A stretch of DNA of 64,000 bases from CBDCBA01 sp965214125 (lineage in GTDB: Bacteria > Planctomycetota > Phycisphaerae > Tepidisphaerales > Tepidisphaeraceae): assembly GCA_965214125.1 (NCBI GenBank), contig CBDCBA010000034.1, positions 1 to 64,000 on the forward strand, given 5' to 3'. The translations under genes and the position numbers were made by a program. Of the stretch, positions 35,001 to 43,423 are shown piece after piece (the stretch's first letter is position 1; each line of letters opens with the position of its first letter). The notes under the pieces are model-generated. The model was not told the origin of the DNA, ran no database searches, and saw nothing but the letters and a program-made list of their open reading frames with translations.

Positions 35001-35862
35001 TGCTCCCACGCCCCCGCGAGGTCGCGCAGCGGCATGACCCGCCAGTCGTCGGCGGTCGCCTCGCTCAGCATGGCGGCGAAGGCGTCGGCCGTCTCGGCGT
35101 CGCGCATCACGTCCATCGGGTCGAAGTAGACGTTCACGTACCCGCTTCGCCGCCGCTCCCGGAGCAGCCTCGACTAGAGGCGTCGCCATGTTGGCACGTC
35201 GTGCAGGCCCGCGAGCATCGCCGGGTTGCGCGGCCGGCGGATCGAGATGTAGCTGCTGAACTGGCCGTGCCGCACGCCGGGACAGGCGGACAGGGGAAGC
35301 TGAGGCAGCCGGCCCCCTCGGGCATGGGGCGTCGGGAACGGCGTCTTGGTCTCCAACTTGTCCGAAACGTACGAGATGCCGGCCGCGCGAAGGCACGGCT
35401 CCTGGTGGACGTGCGTCTTGAAGTGCGGCGCGCGGAAGCCGATCGGCCGCTGGCCCGTGGCGGATTCGATGGCATTCTGCGCATGTTCGAGCTCCCCCGC
35501 CATCTCGGCCGGCGACAGATCCCACCACTCGCGGTCAGGGCAAAGCACGGGATTATTCGGGTGCGTGTGCGTGTGGTTGGCAATCTCGTGCCCGGCGTCG
35601 GCGGCGCGCTGGTACGGGGCGGGGTCCTGCTCGACGAGCTTGCCGATGCTGAACATCGTCGCCGCCACGCCTACGCGGTCGAGCAGGTCCACGAGGCCCG
35701 GCAGCGCGTCGGTGTCCGCCTGATAATCGAGGTCGAACGACAGCCCAAGCGTCGGCCCACCCGGCGGAGGATCGGCGGGCTCGGGGAAAAACCCCACAAC
35801 GCCCGCGCCCGCAGCCGCGGCGCGATCACGGGAATCTTGTCCAGGAACGCCAACCTACGCAC
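34997..35862 (-). pseudogene. Polysaccharide deacetylase (NodB-type) with frameshift and in-frame TAG
   Basis: The GTG start at 35862 overlaps the upstream amidohydrolase stop and gives a basic N-terminus (RRLAFLDKIPVIAPRLRARA). A run of five T (A5 at 35787-35791 on the plus strand) is the likely frameshift point, after which GLSFDLDYQADTD follows. The NodB motifs are present: FDLD (metal Asp), HEIANHTHTHP (His pair) and IGFRAPHFK. At 35174-35176 an in-frame TAG interrupts WRRL-stop-SRLLRERRRSG. The same frame continues through YVNVYFDPMDVMRDAETADA to a TGA that overlaps the next start. Such deacetylases in glycosyltransferase clusters remove acetyl groups from amino sugars. Two lesions suggest decay or sequence error. 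Confidence 0.78.
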
Positions 35863-36727
35863 GGCCGAACACCTTCTGCGGGTGGTCCCAGCCGATGTGC
35901 CGAAGCAGCCCCGCGTCGTCGGTCACCGCCGCCAGTTGCGCCCAGGCGACGGCCGGGTGGGTCAGGGGGCAATCGCTGCCAAACACGAGTCGCTGGCCCA
36001 CGTGGTCGACGGCGTGCTTGAGAATGCTGCTGACGAGTACGCCGCTTGTGTCGAGCACGACGTTCGGCCGACGGTCGAGCACGTCCAGCGCCTGCTTGTA
36101 CAGGTTCTCCTGCATCGGGAACGCCCCGAGGTGCGCGATGACGATTGGGTGGGAATCAGGGAGTTTCGCGATGATCTCCGCCTCGATGAACGCCGGCGAG
36201 CACCAGTTGCCGCCGTGGACGAGAACGGGCTTCTTCAGGTCGGCAATGGCCTCGAAGTAGGCGGCACTGGGCAGGCCGTCGACGAGGGGCAGGAGCTTGA
36301 CGCCGGCGAAGGGCTCGATGCCGGCGGGGCCGCCTTCGGTGTCGTCTGGGTAGCCCCTCACCATGCGGGCGGCTTTGACGCGCAGTTGCCAGGGGCGCTT
36401 GGTCGTCCACACCGTCCGCCGCCCGCCGACGCGGCAGAACGGCCGCACCTTGTCGCTCGATTGTTCCTGGCAGAACGCGAGGTTTTCAACGTTGACCTGC
36501 TTGTAGCCGCGCGTGCGATACGGCGCAAAGGCGTTGGCGAGCGCGATGCCGCAGCGCTCCATGATCGGCAGGTACGTCGTCCCGCCGAGGTGGCTGTAGA
36601 CAAGGTCGCTCACGTCGCTGCTGCCGAAGTGGACGTGGACGTCGTACAGCGGGTGGTCCGGCCTGCCGGGCCAGTCCGGCTCGAAGTGCATTGCGTCCAT
36701 CGTCAGCTTGTCCATCGTCAGCTTCAC
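35855..36727 (-). CDS. Amidohydrolase 2-type metal-dependent hydrolase
   Basis: 290 residues. The GTG start at 36727 overlaps the stop of the GT4 gene upstream (GTGA). TIM-barrel amidohydrolase motifs are in order: YDVHVHFG (metal HxH), KPVLVHGGNW, HPIVIAHLGAFP and VFGSDCPLTHP (catalytic Asp), and the end GWDHPQKVFGRA matches the family end. The N-terminus contains a short duplication (KLTMDKLTMD). The family (COG2159) includes decarboxylases and hydrolases. In a glycan cluster it may act on a sugar derivative, but the substrate is unknown. This is the only intact gene among the five broken or coupled genes here. Its stop is a genuine TAG. Confidence 0.85.
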   Translation of the reverse strand: MKLTMDKLTMDAMHFEPDWPGRPDHPLYDVHVHFGSSDVSDLVYSHLGGTTYLPIMERCGIALANAFAPYRTRGYKQVNVENLAFCQEQSSDKVRPFCRVGGRRTVWTTKRPWQLRVKAARMVRGYPDDTEGGPAGIEPFAGVKLLPLVDGLPSAAYFEAIADLKKPVLVHGGNWCSPAFIEAEIIAKLPDSHPIVIAHLGAFPMQENLYKQALDVLDRRPNVVLDTSGVLVSSILKHAVDHVGQRLVFGSDCPLTHPAVAWAQLAAVTDDAGLLRHIGWDHPQKVFGRA

Positions 36728-37904
36728 GACAACAGCCTTCCGTAAATGTCCTCGTACTTCGTGATCTCGCGCGACCACGCCCGCTCGCCGAGGTCGACTG
36801 GCCCCTGCCCCCAACGCTCGGCGTCGAGCGTTGTGACGGCCGAAGCGATGTCGGTGCCGGTCGGCTCGACGAACCGCACCTTGTCGCCGAAGCCTTGCAA
36901 CAGTTCGCGCATCGCCGGCAGGTCGCTGCACAGCACGGGCACGCCGCACGCGAGTGCTTCCAGCGGCTTGAGCGGTGTCGTCGAAACCGTCAGCTCACTC
37001 CGCCCGCGCGGCACGACGAACAGGTCCAACCCGCGATACCAGTCGGGCATTGTCGAGTAGGGTACGAAGCCGGGCAGCTCGACGACGCCCGCCACGCCCT
37101 TCGCTTCAATGACGCGCTTGACGCGGTTCCAGTCGCGCCCGGTGCCGGCGAGGATCACGCGGAGGTCGACGCCCTGCCGCTTCAGGTTGGCCGCCGCGTC
37201 GGCCATGGCGTCGAGGTTCTCCATCTCCTCGAACGTCGTCGCGTAGCCGATCGTCAGGCGGTCGTTCGCCGGCCGGGGCTCGGGCGGAAGAGGTCGGTGT
37301 CGACGCTGTTGCGCACGATGTGGACCGGCTCGACGCCGAACCCGCGCACGCGGTCGGCCAGGGCGCCGCCGATCGTGACGCACCCGTCGGCGGCGCGGCA
37401 GGCGGCACGCTCGAGCGCGTTGCTCCGCCGGCCGCGAAGAATGGCACTGAATCCCTTGTCCCGGTCGTAGTCCCCGTTAAAACAGCGCAACTCGTAAATG
37501 CTGGGCACCTTCAGTTCCCGCGCCACCGCCAGGGCCGGCCGGGCGTTGTAGTGCGGGTGGTGGGCGTGGACGATGTCGGGTTGGAAGTCGGCGACGAGTT
37601 CGCGCAGGCCACGCCGGAAGTGCTGGTTGCTACGCGGCGCGAGCCCGATGCCCGGCCGCTGCCAGTCGATCGGGTCGAGTCCGCCGGCGCGGGTGGGCGC
37701 GGGGATGTCGCGCTGCACCGTCGGGCCCCAGCCGTCGGGTTGGAAGCATTCGTCGCGCCCGCGCGCCAACGGTGCGAAGGGGCTGACGGCGTGCAACGTC
37801 TCAGAACGCAGCGTGCCGCGCTGGGCCCGCACAAGCCCCGCGGACCGCACCGTGTAGCCGTCCACGTACGGCCAGGCGTAGTTAAAAACATGTAGCACCT
37901 TCAC
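36724..37904 (-). pseudogene. GT4 glycosyltransferase with one frameshift
   Basis: The N-terminal half (37254-37904) starts MKVLHVFNYAWPYVDGYTVR and includes DFQPDIVHAHHPHYNARPAL and VHIVRNSVDTDLFRP. The C-terminal half (ending 36724) continues NDRLTIGYATTFEEMENLDA, RVILAGTGRDWNRVKRVIEA, LFVVPRGRSELTVSTTPLKP and LEALACGVPVLCSDLPAMRE. The junction is a run of three C (37282-37284) where four would restore the frame (F-R-P-E-P). The repaired protein is ~393 residues, normal for GT4 enzymes such as WbuB/TuaC-like transferases. It is the first gene of a tightly overlapping run of four. Confidence 0.82.
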
Positions 37905-37986
37905 CTGCGCTTACAGTACCTCACGCCCGGCCCCGGTGCGGAGGCTGGGCCGCGTTCCCGCTGGCGGGGCGGCCGATGTCACAGCG

Positions 37987-39294
37987 ATGCTTTGGAGCCG
38001 ACTGATCTCCCTCGACGGATGGCGCCTGCCGACGGCGCTGGCGGTGCTGGGCACGCTGCTGATGGTCGCGCAGTTCTCGGCAAAACTCGCCGGGCGCGGC
38101 GACGACATGGCCCTGCTCCGGCTCGACGCGCGCGGGTAGTGGGCCTACCTGCCATCGCTCTGGTTCGACGGCGATCTTTCCCTCGAAAACCAGCGCCTGG
38201 GCGGCTGGGCCGGCACGCCCGGCCATCGCTACGCGCCGGGCGTGGCCATCGTGACCGTGCCGGCCTTCGTCGTCGGCCTCGGGCTCTGTGCCGCGATCGA
38301 GCCGCTCCTGGGCGAACTGGCGACGCCCGACGGGTATTCGCCGCTGTCGCAGGTCGTCGCGGGGGCTTGGTGCGCTCTGCTGTTGGCGCTGGCTGCCGCA
38401 GGCGGGCGTGGCCTGCTGGTCGAGCGGTACGCCGTCTCCCCGACGCGGGCGACCGCCGCCGTGCTTGCGTGGTGGCTGGGAACAAACGTCCTCTATTACG
38501 TCGCGTTCGACCCACTCATCTCGCACGTCCTGGGCGCGACGGTCGCCCTGCTCTACGCCCGGCTGCTCCACCACGCTGACCCGGACACGCAACAGCGCTC
38601 GACTCCCGCCTGGACCGCGGCGCAGGTTGGCGCGGCGTACGGCCTGCTCGTCACGATCCGCCCGACGAACGTGCTGCTGGGGCTTCCGCTCCTTTGGGTG
38701 TTGTGGCGCGACCGATCGATGCGCAGCGCCGCGGCCGCGGCACTCGGGGCCGCCGTGCCGCTGACGGTCGGCGTGGCGGCGTACGTGGCGGCCAACCTCG
38801 ACGCGTTCCTGGGCCTGACCCAACCGGCAGGCTACGACGAGGAGGAACGCTTTCTGTGGACCCGCCCGGCCGTCTTGCGCATCCTGTTCAGCTCCCGCAA
38901 CGGACTGTTCTTCTGGTCGCCGATCCTGCTGCTGGCGGCGATCGGCATCGCGCGGCACCTGGCTAGTCGGCGCGACGGGCTGCTTTGGGCGTGGGTGGTC
39001 TCGGCCGCATTGCTCGTTTACGTCAACGCCTCCTGGTACGCCTGGTGGTTCGGCGACGGCTTTGGCGCCCGGTCGTTCATCGTCCTGGCCCCGCTCTGGC
39101 TCATGGGGCTCGGTCTGTTTCTCCAGCAGACGCGTCGCCGTGGCCATGCCCGCGCGGCAGCCGTTGCGATGGTGGTGCTCGCGGGCGTCAGCCTCGCCCT
39201 GATGGCGTTGCGGGTGACAAAGGTCCTGCCCGCGGGCGAATACCTGCTCCCCTTCGAACGCCGCACCATGAACGGCCCGTGGGAGCGCATCTGA
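37987..39294 (+). pseudogene. GT-C-type polytopic glycosyltransferase-like membrane protein with in-frame TAG
   Basis: From ATG 37987 (MLWSRLISLDGWRLP) the frame hits TAG at 38137-38139 after LLRLDARG. It then continues without shift as WAYLPSLWFDGDLSLENQRL and runs to TGA at 39294, for ~435 codons. In relatives the stop position is an aromatic residue (G-Y-x-A-Y-L-P). About ten helices, an acidic first loop and the ending VLPAGEYLLPFERRTMNGPW fit dolichol/undecaprenyl-phosphate-sugar-dependent GT-C enzymes or related mannosyltransferase-like proteins. It is divergent from the GT4 gene and convergent with the ABC gene, with 4 bases between their stops. The function would be lipid-linked sugar transfer outside the membrane. 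Confidence 0.75.
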
Positions 39295-39298
39295 CCGC

Positions 39299-40987
39299 TC
39301 ACACCGTTGCCCGCGCGTCGGCCTCAACGACCCACGGGCACTGCCGGTGGCTGATGACGAGCGTGCCGCGACGCTTGCACCAGGGCAGCAGCCGTTCCTG
39401 CACGATCGACTCGGTCGGCATGTCGAGGTGGCCGGTCGCCTCGTCGAGCAGCACCACGTCCGGGTCGCGCAGCGTCGCCCGCGCCAGTTGCAAGAGCTGC
39501 CCCTGCCCGCTGCTGACGCCGTGGCCGTTGGCGTCGACGCGGAGGCTGCGCCAGTCGACCGAAAGATCCGTGAAAAACCAGTCAAGATGGCGTTCGAGCT
39601 CGGCCGGATCGGCGTCCGAGAGCAGGTTGTCGGCGGCCGCGCCCTCAACCAGCACCGGTTTGGGGCCCACGTACAAAATGCGGCCGGGGGCAACGTGGCG
39701 CGGCGTGACCGCCGGGTCGCCGTTGACGATCACGCGGCCCGCATCGGGCGCGAGCAGCCCGCCGAGCACCATCGCCAGCGTCGTCTTGCCCGCGCCCGTG
39801 GCTGCCGTGAGCGCCACGAGTTGCCCCCGCTCGACCCGAAGCGACACGTCCTTCAGCACCGGGCGGCCAGGGAAGTAGCCGAACTCGACCGACTCGGCCG
39901 CGAGCGACTCGACGCGAAGCGCCGCGTCGGGTTGAACGAAACGACCGTCCGCCTCCCAGTACGCGCCCATCCACCGGCCGCTCGTGGCCATTTCCGCGGC
40001 GCGCCCGGCGAACTCGCTGAGCTGCGCCACGCCCGCGGCAAGCTGGCCCAGCACGAACAGCACGGCGATCAGCCCGCCGCCAGTCAGATTCTCATCCGCC
40101 AGAGCCGCCCCGCCGATCGCGACGGCCAGGAACGCCAGCGGGCCGAGCATCAGCACGCCCGCCCGCACGCCGGCGGCCACCCGGTTCTGCCGGTGCGTGA
40201 CCTCAACGTACCGCCCGTGCGCCGCCAGAAACCCGTCGATAAAGACCCGCCCCAGCCCGAACTGCCGCGTCAGCACGACCCGCTCGACCTCCACCACGTC
40301 GCGCGCCGACTGCGACAGGTCGGCAATCGCGCGAAACCGCTCGCCGGCAAGGGACAGGTGGCGCCGTAATCCCAGCGCCATCGCGGCCGTCGCGAGAAGC
40401 CCTACACCCAGCAACACCGGCAGGAGGACCGGCGCGATCCAGACGGTCACGCCAATCGTCGCCAGCAGCCAGATGCCGATGATGAGCGTCTGCGCGAAGG
40501 TCTCGATCGTGAACCGCGCTGCGAAGCCGACGTCGGTCATCAGGATCTCCCGCAGTTCGGCCATCGGCACGCTGGAAAGGTCGTGCACGTCCGCCGCGGC
40601 AATGGAGGCCGACAGGCGGGCCACGCCGCGCGAGCGCCAGGCGAGCGCGAGCGTCTCCTGCGCCAGTTGCCGCGCCCGGATGAGGGCGAACGCCAACGCC
40701 GCGAAGAGGGTGGCCAGCGTCGGCGTCAGCCAACCGACGCCGTCGCCCGCGAGCGCCGCGTCGAGCGCGAGCTTGCCGCACGCCGCCACGCCGACCTGCG
40801 CCGCGACCTCCGCCAGCGTCAGGGCCGCCAGCGGCAGCAAATCCGCCGGCCGCGCCCCGACGCCCTTCGCCAGCGCGAGCATCGCGCGCGGCAAGTCCGC
40901 CGCCGTTGTCGGGGCCCGCAACACCTCTTCGATGGAGATCTGTCGCCGGGCCTGCTCGCGTGGCGTGGGTGAAGTCGTCGCCGTCAC
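39299..40987 (-). CDS. ABC exporter (fused membrane and ATPase domains)
   Basis: 562 residues. The N-terminal half (about 50-330) has five to six helices of an ABC type IV exporter. The C-terminal half is the nucleotide-binding domain: Walker A TGAGKTT near 397, a degenerate signature VSSGQGQ near 490 (LSGGQ in most), Walker B VVLLDEAT near 512 and H-loop VISHR near 547. A half-transporter of this form works as a dimer. In this cluster it could flip a lipid-linked sugar or export a surface compound. The gene is complete and ends 4 bases from the GT-C gene stop. It is divergent from the epimerase with 81 bases between starts. Confidence 0.88.
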   Translation of the reverse strand: MTATTSPTPREQARRQISIEEVLRAPTTAADLPRAMLALAKGVGARPADLLPLAALTLAEVAAQVGVAACGKLALDAALAGDGVGWLTPTLATLFAALAFALIRARQLAQETLALAWRSRGVARLSASIAAADVHDLSSVPMAELREILMTDVGFAARFTIETFAQTLIIGIWLLATIGVTVWIAPVLLPVLLGVGLLATAAMALGLRRHLSLAGERFRAIADLSQSARDVVEVERVVLTRQFGLGRVFIDGFLAAHGRYVEVTHRQNRVAAGVRAGVLMLGPLAFLAVAIGGAALADENLTGGGLIAVLFVLGQLAAGVAQLSEFAGRAAEMATSGRWMGAYWEADGRFVQPDAALRVESLAAESVEFGYFPGRPVLKDVSLRVERGQLVALTAATGAGKTTLAMVLGGLLAPDAGRVIVNGDPAVTPRHVAPGRILYVGPKPVLVEGAAADNLLSDADPAELERHLDWFFTDLSVDWRSLRVDANGHGVSSGQGQLLQLARATLRDPDVVLLDEATGHLDMPTESIVQERLLPWCKRRGTLVISHRQCPWVVEADARATV

Positions 40988-41068
40988 GGCCGCACGATAT
41001 CGCCCTGTCGGGCGCGGCGCGTGGTCCGGATTTGCCGCCGGAAGTTGCCGAGTCGATCCACGCGGGCA

Positions 41069-42307
41069 ATGCTCCGCGGCAGTGTGAGCAATATCAGCCT
41101 CGCCATTCCCGACCCGGTCCGCGTCGTCTGTGTCGCGGGCGCTCGGCCGAACTTACCCAAAATTGCGCCGGTGCTCCGCGCCCTCGCCGCGGCCGGCGGG
41201 TTCGAGGCGGCGCTGGTCCACACGGGCCAGCATTGGGACGACGCGATGAGTCGCGTCTTCTTCGACGACCTGGCGATCCCCCGCCCGGACGAGGAGTTGG
41301 GCGTCGGCGGCGGGAGCCACGCGGCCGTCACGGCGCGGCTGCTGGAGCGTTTCGAGCCGGTTTTGCAACGCCGCCAGCCGCACGTCGTGCTCGTCGTCGG
41401 CGACGTCAACTCGACCGCCGCCTGCGCGCTGGCGGCCAGCAAGTTCCACCTCGACGCCCGGTTCCTCGCCAACGGCCAGATCCGCACGCGGCCGGTGGTC
41501 GTCCACGTCGAGGCGGGCCAGCGCAGCGGCGACCGCGACATGCCCGAGGAGGTCAACCGCATCGTCACCGATGCGCTCTCGGACGTGCTGCTCGTGAGCG
41601 ACCCTGTCGGCCTTGACCACCTGCGCCGCGAGGGAACGCCCGCCGACCGCGTCTGCTACGTCGGCAACGTGATGATCGACACGCTGCTCGCGTCCCGCGC
41701 GCTCGCGGAGCGCTCGCGCGTGCTCGACGACCACGGCCTGACGCCCGGCGGGTACGCCCTTGCCACGCTCCACCGGCCGAGCAACGTCGACCGCCCCGAG
41801 CAACTGCGCGTCCTGATCGATGCCCTCGAAGCAGCGACCGAAGGCGAAGGGTTGCGGCTGGTCTTCCCCGTCCACCCGCGGACGCGGCAGCGTCTGGACG
41901 CGGCCGACTTCGAGCTGGGCGACCGTTGGCTGCCGCTGCCGCCGGCGGGCTACCTCGACTTCGTGCGGCTTCTCGCCGACGCCCGCCTTGTCCTGAGCGA
42001 CAGCGGCGGCATCCAGGAGGAGGCGACCGTGCTCGGCGTCCGCTGCGTCACCCTGCGGGAGCGCACCGAGCGGCCAATTACGCTCACCGAGGGCACGAAC
42101 GTGATGGGCGGCGACGTCGATCGCGGCGTGACGGGCGCGACCGTCGCGGCGGCGGTCGAGCGGGCCTAGGCGCTCGACCCCGGCGGGCGTTCGCCACGCT
42201 ACTGGGATGGCCACGCCGGCACGCGCGTCGCGCGGGCGGTGCGGGCCTTCATCAACGATCGGCCGATGCAGCCAGCGGCCGACGCGGTGATTGACGCGGC
42301 GATCTGA
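41069..42307 (+). pseudogene. wecB: UDP-N-acetylglucosamine 2-epimerase (WecB-like) with in-frame TAG near the end
   Basis: ATG 41069. The WecB/MnaA fold is clear: VVCVAGARPNLPKIAPVLRA, ALVHTGQHWDDAMSRVFF, VVLVVGDVNSTAACALAA, VVVHVEAGQRSGDRDMPEEV then NRIVTDALSD, and LSDSGGIQEEATVLGVRCVT with LREATERP-like LRERTERPITLTEGTN. The enzyme interconverts UDP-GlcNAc and UDP-ManNAc for surface polysaccharide synthesis. A TAG at 42167-42169 interrupts VERA-stop-ALDPGG. The same frame continues RSPRYWDGHAGTRVARAVRA to TGA at 42307, and this is the normal C-terminal helix of the family. With the TAG the product is 366 residues and would lack that helix. Confidence 0.85.
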
Positions 42308-42366
42308 CGCGACGGTCTGGCACGGGCGTTCGGCGCGGCGGGCGATCGAGTCGCTAGAGTCGCGGT

Positions 42367-43392
42367 ATGGCATCGGTACGAAAGATCGCGGCCGATGCCG
42401 GGGTGAGCGTGGGGACGGTGTCCCGCGTGCTCAACAACCACCCACACGTGAGCGCCGAGGCGCGGCAGAAGGTGCTCGATGCGATCAGTCAGCGCGGGTA
42501 CGTAAACCCGGTGATCAGCCGGCAATCGCTGCGGACGGTCGCGCTCATGGCCTCGGGCGGGCCGCTGGCATTGGAGGGGCCATACGACCTCGCGCTGTTG
42601 CGCGGCGTCTACCTGGGGATGGTCCCGCACGCCTACAACCTGCTGCTGCTTGACGCGATGCGCAACCAGCAGGCCGGCGAGACGGCCGCGCAGACGCTGT
42701 TGCGCATGGGCGTCAGTGGCGTGCTCCTGCGGACCAGCGGCGGGTCGCTCGACGTGGTCCGCGAGATTGCCGAGGGGCCTGTGCCCGCGGTGCTCGTTGC
42801 CGACCATTTGCCCGATCTGCCCCTGCCGTCGGTGCGCAGCGACAGCGCCGCGGCGGTGCGGCAGGCGATCGCGCAGCTCGTCAGCTTCGGGCACCGGCGC
42901 ATTGCGATCACGCTGAACATCGTCGTTGACCACGACCACCAGCGCCGCCGCGAGCAGTGGGAGGCGGGCCTGCGCGACGCCGGCATCGAACCGACCGCCG
43001 ACTTGGTGATGACCGTTCCCGCCAACACCGACGCCGGTGCAGCCACCCTGCGGCAGATGCGGGCGATGAAGCACCCGCCGACCGCGATCTTCGCGACCGA
43101 CCCGTACGCCGCCGCCGGCATTCTCCAGGAAGCGTTGCGCCTGGGTGTCGACATCCCCGGCGACCTGAGCGTTGTCGGCTTCGACGACACCGATGTCCGT
43201 CACACGCTGCACCCGCGGCTGAGCGCGATCTGCCAGGACACCGCCGCCCTCGGCACGCGGGCGTTCGAACGCCTCGAGCGCCTGATGCTCGACAGCGCTG
43301 GCGGGAACCAGGCCGCGCTCGACGACGATGTCATGGACTGCTGGTACGACCCGCAGAACTCGGTCGGCCCGCCGCCCCGCGACCGAGCGTGA
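42367..43392 (+). CDS. LacI-family transcriptional regulator
   Basis: 341 residues. The N-terminal helix-turn-helix SVRKIAADAGVSVGTVSRVL and the hinge-like NNHPHVSAEARQKVLDAISQ are canonical. The periplasmic-binding-protein-like ligand domain includes VSGVLLRTSGGS, SFGHRRIAITLNIV and DLSVVGFDDTDVRHTLHPRL. The C-terminus is normal. It starts 60 bases after the epimerase and is convergent with the glycosidase gene (31 bases between stops), so it may control that gene or a distant carbohydrate operon. The effector is likely a sugar, which is inferred from the family only. Confidence 0.93.
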   Translation: MASVRKIAADAGVSVGTVSRVLNNHPHVSAEARQKVLDAISQRGYVNPVISRQSLRTVALMASGGPLALEGPYDLALLRGVYLGMVPHAYNLLLLDAMRNQQAGETAAQTLLRMGVSGVLLRTSGGSLDVVREIAEGPVPAVLVADHLPDLPLPSVRSDSAAAVRQAIAQLVSFGHRRIAITLNIVVDHDHQRRREQWEAGLRDAGIEPTADLVMTVPANTDAGAATLRQMRAMKHPPTAIFATDPYAAAGILQEALRLGVDIPGDLSVVGFDDTDVRHTLHPRLSAICQDTAALGTRAFERLERLMLDSAGGNQAALDDDVMDCWYDPQNSVGPPPRDRA

Positions 43393-43423
43393 CGCGACCG
43401 CCCGGCAGCCTCATTCGTCACGC

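Noticed and set aside
6231..42169. Reassignment of TAG to a sense codon in this genome
   Set aside because: TAG also serves as the natural end of genes whose C-termini are clearly complete (the PEP-CTERM protein ending RRRR at 13040 and the amidohydrolase ending at 35855), and an in-frame TGA occurs in the kinase as well. No suppressor tRNA is in the window.
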